The notes below the pieces were generated by a model. The model saw only the letters and a list, made by a program, of their open reading frames with translations. It did not search any database and was not told where the DNA came from. From NCBI RefSeq assembly GCF_902459465.1, contig NC_047080.1:10762866-10826865 (forward strand): a DNA stretch of 64,000 bases, given 5' to 3'. The position numbers and the translations under genes are program-made. Numbering within the stretch: the first letter of the stretch is position 1; each line of letters begins with the position of its first letter. Source of the DNA: Asterias rubens (taxonomy: Eukaryota; Echinodermata; Asteroidea; Forcipulatida; Asteriidae). Shown piece by piece: positions 33,733-45,232 of the stretch.

Positions 33733-36700
33733 CTGGTAAACATATACACTTGAATCCTCCCCTCTCTCGTAAACACGTCCCAGCTTCCGAGCACGGGTTT
33801 CCCGCACAAAAGTCAATGTCAATCTCACATAGTTCTCCGGTGAAGCCCTTCTCACACTGGCACACAAATCTTTCGTGAGTGCCGTCGAACAGTACACACT
33901 GACCACAGTTGTGGCAAGGTTGCGAGTGGCACGGGCCTTCTGGTATCTCACAGAATTTGCCGACCCAACCGTCCTCGCAGTGGCACCAGAAGTCATCACC
34001 GGCTCCGACATTACTGATGCATGTTCCCCCATTCACACACAGATCATGCTTACATGGGTTCTTCACTTCCTTACAGCCCTTGCCGGTGAACCCTGGCTGG
34101 CACACACACAGGTACCCGCTGATCATGTCCAGGCAGGTGGCCTTATTCTCACAGGGATTGACGGGCTCACAGTCATTGATGTTCTTCTCGCAGTGTTCTC
34201 CTGCAAATCCGACGGAGCATCGGCAGTGGTACGACTCCAGCCCGTCGATGCATTGACCATGTTGGCACGGCCCACTGGCACAATCGTCTATATTTGTTTC
34301 ACAAGTTGTTCCTGTGAAACCAGAGCGACAGGCACACATAAACTCACCCTCTTTCGAAAAGCAAGTACCCTGGTTCTCGCACGGCTCATTCAAGCAAGCG
34401 TCTATCCATACATCACATCTGTGGCCTGTTCTTGTCACTGGGCAGATGCATTTGTACATCCCCACACCATCAATACATACACTGCGATTGCCTGGTATTT
34501 CTTCACTATCGCCGACGCAAGGTGAACTTGCACACTCATTTATATCATCTTCACACAGTGTTCCATTGAACCCCGGTGGACAATCACAGATAAACCATCC
34601 CACCAGGTCCTGGCAGGTACCGCCATGCATGCACGGGTTTGAGCCACACTCATCTACTTCTGCTTCGCAGAACGTCCCTGTGTATCCCGCCAAACACATG
34701 CACGCAAACGCATCCTCTAAATCCTGACACGTTGCATTGTGCTGGCACGGGTTGCTGCTGCATTCATCCGTGTGGTTTTCGCATTGTACGCCTGTGTACC
34801 CCGCTCGGCATTGACACCAAAACCCGTCGATTTGATCCACGCACTCTGCGCCATTCAAGCAAGGACTACTGCTGCACTCGTACAATTCAACATCGCAAAG
34901 AAATCCAGTCACCCCTGGTGGGCACTCGCATTTAAATCCCTCCGAGGAAGCCATACACGTGGCGAAGTTCATACAGGGGTTGCTCCAGCACGCGTCAATC
35001 CAGATCTCACAGTGTTCCCCGGTTCTTAATGGAGGGCAAATGCACCTGTAACCATTCACCAAATCGGTGCAGGTACTCCCTTGGGATCCGCCCTCCTCAC
35101 TGAGACATGGTGAGCTCTCGCATTCGTTCACATTGTCCTGGCAAAGTGCCCCCTCGTACCCGGCTGTGCATTCGCATATGAACCCATTAACTTCATCAAC
35201 GCATTCACCATTGTGCATGCAAGGCGAGGACACACACTCATCTTTTTCGACTTGGCAGTGCAGGCCGAGGTAACCCGCCGCACATTGACACAAGTACCCA
35301 TTGACCAAATCCACGCACAGTCCGTTATTAAGACATGGTTCACTGTAACATTCCGAGGTGTCAGTTTCGCAATGAGTGCCTGTAAATCCAAGCAAGCAGC
35401 GGCACTTAAATCCGTTAATTTCGTCTTCGCACAGACCGCCATTTTGGCATGGATTGCTCTCGCATTCATACAGATTCACATCGCATAGAGTTCCGGATAT
35501 CCCAGGCGGGCATAGACATGAGAATCGTCCCTCTTCATCTATACAAGTTGCATTTCTTGCACAAGGCTCGGACTCGCATTCATTCCTCCCCACGCTACAC
35601 GTCTTCCCTTCAAACCCTGGTGGACACACACACTCAAATCCATTCGGCAAATCCACACATGTAGCATTAGGATGCACGCAAGGATTCTGCACACATTCAT
35701 CATTATCGACCTCACAGTTGACCCCGAGGTAGCCTGGTGCACAGACGCATTGGTACCAACCATCCCTGTCGACACACCGTCCGCCATTTTCACACGGCAA
35801 ACTAAGGCACTCGTCCACATTACTCTCACATCGAGCTCCGGTAAATCCATCTGCGCAATCGCAGATGAACGAGGTTTTCTCATTTTGGCATGTTCCATTA
35901 TGGAGGCAGGGGGCCGAGAGGCAGTAGTCTACATCAAGCTCACAGAGTCGCCCTTCGGTTCCGATAGAACACTGGCAAACAAAGCTGTCTATCCGATCGA
36001 CACATGTACCGTTTTGTTGGCAGGGAGAACTGGCACATTCATTTATTTCGGTTTCGCAATCTTGGCCACTGTAACCTGATAAAGATAAAAGCAAAGATTA
36101 TTTTACAAACTACCCTGCCTCATTCTCTAATGAATTACTTTTTCTCTATTGTCCCACCTTTGATTTCATCTGTGTCCATTAATCCTTAGAAGTCTGATTT
36201 CAGATTTAATGTTTTTTTTTTATTGATTTCTAATCAACGTGTGCATTTTAGATGAAGTAGTTTTGCTGGATATTTGCCTACTATAACCACCTTTACAATG
36301 AGTTATCTTTTTGCTTGAAATTACATTAACATTTCTCTTTGGGGTCATTACCCAAGTATGACCCTACCTTGCAATCCAGCTATGAAGTTAACTTACCGTC
36401 TTGACAGGAGCAGAAGTACTTGTTAACACCATCCAGACACGTTCCATGTAGGCAAGGCTGGACCTCACAATCATTGATGTTCTCCTCACAATACACACCA
36501 GTAAACCCAGCCTCACACAGGCATATAAAATCATCCACCATATCCAGGCACACCGAGTCATGCATACATGGGTCCCCTGCACACTCATCCGTCTCACTAC
36601 CACAGCTGTGCCCTACAAAACCTGGCGAGCAACGGCAGTAGAATCCAGCCACCTGATCGTAGCAGACCCCGCCGTTCTCACATGGATTTGACTCGCAGTC

Positions 36701-39700
36701 ATCGATGTTGATCTCGCAAAAGGCCCCGCTGTAACCATCCAGACAGAAGCACTGGAAACTGCCGATGCCATCCATGCATGTCGCTCCATTGAAGCACGGC
36801 TGGCTTGCACACTCGTCGACGTTAGTCTCACAGTTTGGCCCAGAATATCCGACAGGGCATTCACACCTGTACGATGCAACAAGATCGAGACACTCTCCAC
36901 CGTTTAGACACGGTGATGAGACGCATTCCTGTACATCAATCTGGCACTGTCTGCCCGTATAACCCGGCGCGCACACACATGTATAGTCATCTACGAGATC
37001 GAGGCAGCCGCCAAAGTTCTGGCACGGTTCTGACCAGCATTCGTTGATGTCATGCTCACAGATAACGCCGTAGTACCCCGGTGCGCATGCACAGTAGAAA
37101 GTCCCAATTCCATCAAGGCACGTGCCGTTGTTCAAACAGGGACTCATCTCACAGTCGTCTACCAAAATCTCGCAGTGGAATCCTTGGAAACCGAGGAGAC
37201 AAAAGCATGAGTATCCTCCGATAGTGTCTACGCATGTTGCGCCGTTCTGGCACGGCTCAGACACGCATTCGTCAATCTCCATACCGCATGTTTTTCCCGT
37301 GAAACCGACTGGGCACTTGCAGATGAAATCCAGTCCGGTGTTTTGACACACTGCGCCGTTCTGGCAAGGGTCCGACTTGCAGTGGTTGATTAGAGTCTCG
37401 CAGTGGTTCCCGCCGTAGTCTGGCGGACATGCGCAGAAGTAGCTGCTGAGGAGGTCAATGCATGTTGCATTATTCATGCAGGGGTCGCTGTTACATTCGT
37501 TTGTGTTAAACTCACAGTGGGTACCGCTGAACCCTAAGAGGCAGACGCATCTATAACCGTTATGACGGTCCTCACAGACGCCATACTGGCATGGAGAGCT
37601 TTCGCATTCGTTAATCTTGGTGCTGCAGTGTTTCCCTTTGAAACCAGCCATGCAATGGCACTGGTAGCCACCGATCAGGTCCTCACATCTCCCTCCGTTG
37701 TTACATGGTCCGTTAGAACGAGGTCGTCGCCTCCCCTTTAACCTCTGTTGACACTCATCAATGTCAAATTGACACCTGTCGCCATTGTATCCGTCGACGC
37801 ACTTACAGGTGAACCTCTGCTTGTGGTCAATACAAGTCCCGCCGTTCTCACATGGGTCTGACTTGCAGGCGTTGATCCTTAGGATCTGACAATTCTTCCC
37901 TGTGTACCTTGGCTTGCAATCACATCTGTAGTCTCCACTCAAGTCTGTGCACTCCGCTCCGTGCTGACACGGTTCACTCTCGCATTCATCAACGCTGTAT
38001 TCACAGTACTTCCCATAGAATCCCGTAGGGCAAATACATGCGTAATCAGCCACTAAGTCCACACACGTACCGTTGTTCTGGCACCGTTCCGGAGAACAGT
38101 CGTCACTGTTGATCTGGCAACGCGTTCCCCGGTAACCCATTGTGCAAATGCAGGTGTAACTCATCGAGCCATCAATGCACATGGCACCGTGAAGACATGG
38201 GTTGGAATCGCAATTCGTGGTGTCGGTTTCGCAGTTGGTTCCAATGTATCCGTCGGCGCAGAGGCATTTGTAGCCAGTCTGCGCTTCCTCGCACGTCCCG
38301 TGATGAAGACATGGCCAGCTTTCGCAGAAGCTCAGATGCTCTTGACACAGGGGGCCTTTCCATGGCGGGGAACAAATACAGCGAAAGCCGGATTCAAGTC
38401 TCTAAATAAAGAAATAATACAGAAAGATATTTTTACTACTATTATATTTCTGATAGTGAAACCAAAGGATGGCTCAAAAGTAAACTTTATTATTTTAAAA
38501 ATTACAAGAATCCTTGACTACTGATAGCCGGTAATAGAGCTATTAGTGCAAGGGGGCAGATGACCATAAACATTTTGTAATTGACCTCCAGTCTTGCAGA
38601 ATTTATACAATTATCCATTTTATGAATGAAACCCATTGGAACAGACGTTGACGTACAATGTTACCATGGACACCGTGAGGCTACAATCGAGCATGCCCAG
38701 CCACCTTAAAAAAATTGGTCTGAGTAGTGCACCGGTCTTTTGTTGTAAGTTTTGCCTCTGGTGATGAAGTAAATTGACTGAACTAATCAGTGTTGACCTA
38801 ACTCACCCTAGCGGCAGCATAGGGGGTCAGAGATTTAATGGAGTGTTAAGTCGTGGCTAAGCTGTTAAGAGCACCAGACTCGGGCTCTGCTGAACAGCAG
38901 AGTGTGGACTCGTGCACATGTCCTGGGCCCAATTTCATGGCTCTGCTTACTGCCGAATTCTGCGCTTACGATCACGCTTCCCCGCTTACATGCAAGCGCC
39001 GAATTTCTGCGCTAGCCTTGTACGCGTAGAATGCCTAGTAATGTGAAGTACTCACGCGCAGAAGCCAAAATTCGCCGCTAACCTGTGAAATACGCTTGCC
39101 GTAAGCACAGAATTCCCTGCTTCCATAAGTGTCGATTCTGTGCTTACGGTAAGCAGAGCCATGAAAATGGGCCCTGGTCATGACATGTGCCCTTATAAAG
39201 CCATTGGACACTTTTGGTAAACAGTATTGTCCAAGTCCCACACTTCGTGTATCACAACTTAAATATAAAATAACAAACCTGTGAAATTTAGGCTCAATCG
39301 GTCATCGGAGTCGGGAGAAAATAACGGGAAATAACTTGTTTTTGCACATTTCGCCGTGTCATGACATGTGTTTACTTTAAATCCGTAATTCTCGATGTCG
39401 AGAATTTATAATTGTTTCAATGTTTTCTCAAAAAATAAAGCATTTCATGGAATAATATTTCAAGAGAAGTCTTTAACCATAACTTTCTGTAAAACCTGTA
39501 AGTTATTTGTAAATCTGTGAACTTTTTTTTTCTGTTCTGAAAGTGTACAATGGCTTTAAGCAAGATACTTTCCAATAACTGCCTTGTCCTTAATGGAATA
39601 TTAAATTGTAGGTTCCATTATGTATACATGGAACAATTTAACGAAGGATTGGTTGTGCTCTTAAAAGGACACAGAGTATTCATTATGAAAGAGTATAGGG

Positions 39701-41314
39701 GAAAACCACAGCGTTTCTGGTTCACATAGCGATTGTCCTTGTTAACCAGTTTCCTGAGGCTTGCGAGATTAATGAAGTTCAATCATTTTAGTCATCCTTG
39801 GTTTCATAAGAAGAATTATATGATAAGTATAATAGTTATAGTTGTGGTTCAAATGAAGCGTAGATAACTAGGCCCAATTTCATAAAGCCTGTTTGCACAA
39901 AAACTCGCTAAACACAGAATAGTATTGCTTAACAGAGTCGGCTTACCAGCCAAAATTACATTAAGTTTGCATTGCTGTGGCTGGTGCCTGACACAATTTT
40001 TTGCTTAGCAAAGAAATTTGTCAAGCAGTATTTTCTGCTGAACGACTTTATAAAAATGGGCCCAAGTCTTTGACAATTATCAGTGTTGCCTACAACGTGC
40101 TTCGAGGCTCGACCTAGGAACTCTTGTCTCCACCAAATTTCTCTGTAGAAATCTACATCTTTCTGCGTAAGTAATTTGATTTGTAGCATTTCAGTTAAGT
40201 TTTGTTCAGGAAATTTGGGTCAAAGGACATTTATCTTTTTTTGTATAAAAGAATGCTCGCAAAATTTAATTTGGTTATTGTCAAAGACCAGGGGTGGATT
40301 TCACAAGGGTAGTCCTAACTTAGGACTAGTCCTAGGCAATGCTAAGAGATAGGACCAGTCCTAAGTTAGGATGAGTTACTGGTCCTAACTTAGGACCTGT
40401 CCTATCTCTTAGCATTGCCTAGGACTAGTCCTAAGTTAGGACTACCTTTGTGAAATCCACCTCAGTATTCTCATTTTTTTGGTTTATCCCAACATACGCA
40501 TAGAATAACAACTCGGTGACAATTCGGGCTCATTATTAATCAGAAAGTTGAAAGAAAGAAAATGATGAAATAATAAAAAACCCACTTGTTAATAGGCATC
40601 TGAAAGCACACAAATGTTTGCAAAAGGGTGTTTTTGCTTTAATTACTCTCTTGCAACTTCGAGGACTTATTGAGTCAAAGTTTTCACAGTTGTTTTTTTT
40701 CTACAAAATGTTGGGATACACCAGGTGAGAATACTGGTCTTTGAAAATTACCAAACGTTTCAAGTGTCTTTAACCATTTTTTAAAATTTATTATCATCAT
40801 TATTTATTTTTATTTTTTTTGTTGGGGGGGGGCGGGGGTAACAGGATCTAAGACACATTTTGATATTGTCAAAGACCCGTCTTCTCTGTTGTATCTCAAC
40901 ATATGCACAAAATACCAAACATGTGAAAATTTGAACTCAAATGGTCGTCGAAGTTGTGAGATAATAATGGAAGAAAAACACCCTTGTCACACAAAGTTGT
41001 TTGCTTGAGTTCGAGACATCAGCTGAGGTCTCAAATTCAACTTAAATATTTAAGTGAGAAGTTACTTCTTAATCAAAAACTATGTTACTTCAGAGGGAGC
41101 TGTTTCTCACATGGTTTTATACTATCACCAGCTCTCCAGCATCGTTACCAAGTTAATAATTATATTGAGATAGTGTCCATTGCCTTTAAAATGAAGGACA
41201 CTGATGGTAGGATCCCAAAGAAAATTGAGGTTTCTGAATAAGAGAGTAAACTTTGGGTATTACTTACCTCACAGGAACCCTCTCCACAAGGTTGGTCTAA
41301 ACAAGGGTCAGAAT
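33733..41314 (-). CDS. Secreted or membrane protein with at least 38 EGF domains (partial)
   Basis: Three exons join in phase: 41314-41268 (half an EGF, DPCLDQPCGEGSCE), 38401-36397 (668 codons) and 36075-33733 (781 codons). The small exon plus the start of the next rebuilds a six-cysteine EGF. I count EGF 1-18 before the second junction and 18-38 after it. EGF 38 is cut at a donor (LPG, then GTAAGG), so the gene continues at both ends. Many domains carry the calcium-binding start (D-I/V-N/D-E-C) and the C-x-D/N-x4-Y/F-x-C hydroxylation pattern. EGF 27/28 and 32/33 share unusual inserts and WIDAC starts, showing a five-domain super-repeat. Notch, crumbs, fibropellin and eyes-shut proteins have similar chains. 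No LNR, laminin G, transmembrane or avidin-like domain is seen, so no name is given. Likely extracellular, in adhesion or signalling. Confidence 0.88.
38848..39559. mobile_element. Nested SINE, family C and family A
   Basis: A tRNA-like head (GTCGTGGCTAAGCTGTTAAG) at 38850 is cut at about 38930 by a family C variant (GGGCCCAATTTCATGGCTCT to AGAGCCATGAAAATGGGCCC at about 39172). SINE bases resume for about 20 bp. A minus-oriented family A copy (39195-39559) follows with ends TAAAGCCATTGGACACTTTT and AAGTGTACAATGGCTTTAA. All lie in the EGF gene intron. Confidence 0.65.
39871..40063. mobile_element. Family C fold-back
   Basis: The ends are GGCCCAATTTCATAAAGCCT and, inverted, CTTTATAAAAATGGGCCC. 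It contains the inner words ggcttaccagccaaaattac and ggctggtgcctgacac. Confidence 0.65.
40240..40772. mobile_element. Family B copy split by a family E hairpin
   Basis: Family B sequence (ggttattgtcaaagacca) is broken at 40293 and resumes near 40462 (tcagtattctca). The insert at 40293-40461 is a 169-bp near-perfect inverted repeat with ends GGTGGATTTCACAAGGGTAG and CTACCTTTGTGAAATCCACC and repeats of the word CCTAACTTAGGAC. Confidence 0.75.
40847..41196 (-). mobile_element. Family B copy, inverse orientation
   Basis: It opens with attgtcaaagacccgtcttc and ends with GATAGTGTCCATTGCCTTTA. It is 70 bp from the small EGF exon at 41268. Confidence 0.65.
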
Positions 41315-42169
41315 CTGTCAAATTTAAAGAGGAAATGGTTTTAATCAAATGACATATTTGTGTCATTTTTTATAGTCAAACATGTTTCAGAACTACACTG
41401 GTTTTAGTATTTTAAACTTAAAAGGAATGATTTTTTTTGTTGATAGTCATTTTAGGGTGTCATGAAATAGTTAAAAATGTTTATATTTATAAAGCAGAGA
41501 GATGGAATATTATTGATATGGATATTAATTTTGGTTTCAACCAAAGTTTTTCTAAGACATACATCTGCAGATTTAACAACTCTGAAAACACATGAATTTG
41601 TGCAAGAAGGGTGTTATTTCTTTCGTTATTCTTTTGCATCTTTGATGACCAATTATTGAGTCAAAATGTTGACGAGTTTGTTATTCTATGCATATGTTGG
41701 GATACGCCGAGTGAGAATTCTAGTCTTTGACAATTACCAAAGGTGTCCAGTGCCTTTAAGCATGTTACTTTCATTTTAGAAAACCTCTTTGTAAGCCTTC
41801 CCATGAATATAGTTGTATCCCTACAATGTGTAATGATCTAGAATCAAGCTGCAAATCCCCTGCAGCCTAGTCGCCAGCCTTGTCGCCATTTTCGCAACCA
41901 ACTTGAAAATATTATTAGTTTCCTTTCGTAATTCAATGAGATTAAATCGATCGCGAAATCGAAGGACACGTCATTATAAGAATTCTATGGCATGGGGATT
42001 TTAAAGCCGCCCAATTTTTTATTTTATTTTTCAAAGGGGTTGTTAGTGTTTTCAACAGCAAAACTCTTACACAATCTCTTACCCACACAAATTCCCAAAC
42101 TCAGAGGGAAAGGCAACTTTTGTTACTGACTAATCCATTTTTCGCTTGCCTTCTTTCGTGGTGGTGTTT
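41315..42169. other. EGF gene intron or 5' flank
   Basis: No further EGF-coding exon could be recognised. 41550-41763 is a family B 3' part ending AATTACCAAAGGTGTCCAGT. The remainder is AT-rich. Confidence 0.4.
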
Positions 42170-42592
42170 CTAATATAATATAATAATATCGAAGTCTTAT
42201 ATAGCGCACGTATCTACCAAACAAGGTACTCAAGGCGCTGAGTATAAACAAACTTTCAGAAAGATAGGTTATGCAGTGATGAATTCTAAGACCCAATTAT
42301 TTAGCACCTTATAAGGGTTTACAAGGTGCTACGGCGCATTAAGCAGCCACAACCAGGAACACCGGGGCGAACGCCTTCTCTTTTCGATAAGTGCACTGGG
42401 TTCTTTTACATGCGTTACACAACACATGGGACCAACGGCTTTACGTCCCATCCGAAGGACGAAGCAATGGTTTAGTGTCTTGCTCAAGGACACAGTGTCA
42501 CGGCTGGGGATTCGAACCCATACTCTGCTGATCAGAAACACCAGAGTTTGAATTCGGTGCTCTTAACCGCTCGGCCACGACACTTAATATGT
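42170..42592 (-). mobile_element. Full-length tRNA-Leu-derived SINE
   Basis: On the minus strand it has a head with both boxes (GTGGCCGAGCGGTTAAGAGC and GGGTTCGAATCCCC). A central domain follows (CCTTCGGATGGGACGTAAAG, GGTCCCATGTGTTGTG), then a tail (GCGCCTTGAGTACC) and ATT-rich 3' bases. The central block looks like one of the conserved animal SINE domains; which one I cannot tell. This is the most complete SINE in the window. Confidence 0.75.
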
Positions 42593-43457
42593 TTTTAAGT
42601 CACTTTAAAGCTCTCCTTTGACATTTGTCTTGCAGTTTACCCCTTGGTTTTTTCATTTCATAAACTACACCCCCCCCCCTATGAAAGGCTTGGTGTACAT
42701 TTGGTAATTACTCCACAAGTTAATTCTTACTTGGTAAAGATCACTGGAGACCTGTTGATATTATAAAACATTGTTAGAAACAACCCCCTCTGGAGTAATG
42801 TAGTCTTGGAAAAAAAAGGTTATTTGTCACCAACAAATTTGAATCTGAGACAGGCATCTGATGAATGCACAAAACTCTATGCAAAAAAAGGACTTTGTTT
42901 TCTTTTCGTTCATAAAATTTGGTTTTTACCCTTTTACCGACCAATGTGTATTAATTGAGTCACTTCACGTATAATTCTACTTAACGCTATCTGTCCACGG
43001 TCAATAAATATATTTTTTTATTATTTGTTGTTAGTGGTAGGGGTTTGAGGTGCAAGTAAACACCATCGACCTTTCAAATCCATAACCCATTGGCATGGTA
43101 ACGGCTCATTTTGTTGTGTGTTGGGCATTTTAGACCAATTATGGGGGGAAAACTCCAAGATTTGGGTTATTAAAATTATTAATCAATGGTGGGTAGTCCA
43201 CAAGCCTACAGAGTTCTTAGGATAAGGTGCTGGATTGATCAAAGTAGTGCTATGTTTTAATGTTATTAATTCAAGCACAGGGAGTAACTTCAAAACGCAT
43301 TTTTCCCATGATTTTTAGGAAAAGAAATCTTTTTTTTAGGCAGTACTGTCCCAAAAGGATACATTTTTTTTTCACCAGACATGAAAAGACCAATGTTTTC
43401 CCTAATCACAACAGAGAGGAAAATGTACTTTTCCGAACTCTGTGAATAAAAAAACAC

Positions 43458-43565
43458 AGGCACTCCTCAGGGTGGGATTCGAACCCACAACTTTTGCATT
43501 GCTAGAACAGATGTCCACTGGTCCACCGAGCTAGCCCGGTGGAATAGTGGCAGTCAGAATCCACA
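43458..43565 (-). mobile_element. tRNA-derived SINE head
   Basis: The minus strand has CCGGGCTAGCTCGGTGGACC and a perfect B box (GGTTCGAATCCC) followed by ACCCTGAGGAGTGCC. No acceptor stem pairing is present, so it is not a functional tRNA gene. Confidence 0.55.
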
Positions 43566-44264
43566 GCAATGATTTGATACTAGTACAGTATTTTCTTGCA
43601 GCTTTGATGAGCAACTAGGTTCATTTTTTTCACATGTTTGTTACTGTATGCACACTATATTTCTTTATTATGAATTGAACTGGTCTTCAAGGTGAAAATT
43701 ACAAAAAGTTTACCCTCCTTAAACAGGATTGATTTCTTGGGTAATTGCGGCACCACGCAAGGAGGTCATGCTAACTTACATGGTTTGCAGATAATGGTGA
43801 TAGAAAGCTTTACCTACATTATTAATATTACTTTGTTTTGTTTTTTGAGAAAATGGATATAAAACAGTTTAAAAAAAAATGGTTTCTTTTATTGGGGCGA
43901 AAGTTTTTTCAGCATGTATAACAGATTTTTGCGACTTTCCTGAAACAATTGCTCTGTGATTTTTACTCTTTTTTCCCCCCTCCAAAACTTAATGACTAAT
44001 GAAGCTGAAAATTGATCTTCAGAAGGTTTAAAAACCCTTTAGGCCAGAACATTTCCTTTGGTCTTACCGAAAAGCAGTACTTGAAATGGTTTGTTGCTCC
44101 AATGCACTTTCTGCTTCAGCAACTCCATAAATATGGCCCCTAATTGAAAAACTAAATGAAGTGGGGAGCCCCCTCCCCATTCAACCACTTAGCTCCTACC
44201 ATTCCTAACCCATGACCCATAATACATCCTTGCATGCCCTCCCCTCTGCCGACACTATGTCATC

Positions 44265-44614
44265 TTAAAGGCAGTGGACACTATTGGTAAACACTCAAAA
44301 TAATTATTAGCATAAAACCTTACTTTCTGACGAGTAATGGGGAGAGGTTGATAGTACAAAACTTTGTGACAAACGGCTCCCTCTTAAGTAATGTAGTTTT
44401 TGAGAAAGAAGTAATTTTCCACAAGTTTGATTTTGAGACCTCAGACTTAGGATTTGAGGTCTCGAAATCAAGCATCTGAAAGCACACAACTTCGGGTGAC
44501 AATGACCGATTGTGCTCAAATTTTCACATTTTTGTTTTGTTTATGCATATGTTGAGATACACCAAGTAAGAAGACTGGTCTTTGAAACTTACCAATAGTG
44601 TCCAGTGTCTTTAA
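44265..44614 (+). mobile_element. Family B element, full length
   Basis: The ends are TTAAAGGCAGTGGACACTAT and AATAGTGTCCAGTGTCTTTA. It has an inner palindrome around gagacctcagacttaggatt / aggtctcgaaatcaag. A second, inverse and older copy lies at 44930-45232 (end TTGTAACCAGTGCCTTTTAC). Confidence 0.75.
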
Positions 44615-45232
44615 ATTCTAAATACAGGCCTTTATTATGTGTTGGCTATTTCGGGTTTATTTTTAGGTTTACAAGAGCCTTCATAATGTGTAAAATCGAA
44701 GCAGTGTACTTTAACCAATTTATTTTGGTTCATTCAATTGATTTACTGCAATAGAATTTCATTTCAAAGAGTGGTCGCGCTTTTTGAGATATCACCGAAA
44801 ATCAAAGCACGCAGATAGAATATTCCAGTAGTGGAAAAGAAATTGCTGTCTCTTAGATCCAATGTTTAGGGATAACACAACTGATATATTTTTAATATAT
44901 TTAAATAACAACATTACTTTGAAGTAAAATGAATCTTAATTAGTCAGTAATTTGGACTCGTCATCGAAGTTGCAAGAGAACAATGAAAGGAAAAAACACC
45001 CTTGTTTCATTACTTTGTGTTTTTTAAGATGCATAATGAAAAGGGTTCAGCTGAAGTATTTTATTATTTAAGTGAGAAATTACCTCTTTCTCAAAAACTA
45101 CGATACTTTAGACAGGGAGCCGTTTCCCATGTTGTTTATACTATCAACAGCTCTCCATTGTTTGATACAAAGTAATTTTTTCATGTTCAATTATTTTGAG
45201 TAATTATTACCAATTGTAACCAGTGCCTTTTA

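Noticed and set aside
33733-41314. Naming the EGF gene as Notch
   Set aside because: The number of EGF units is similar, but no LNR, transmembrane or ankyrin part is visible. The super-repeat and inserts do not follow Notch domain order as far as I can judge.
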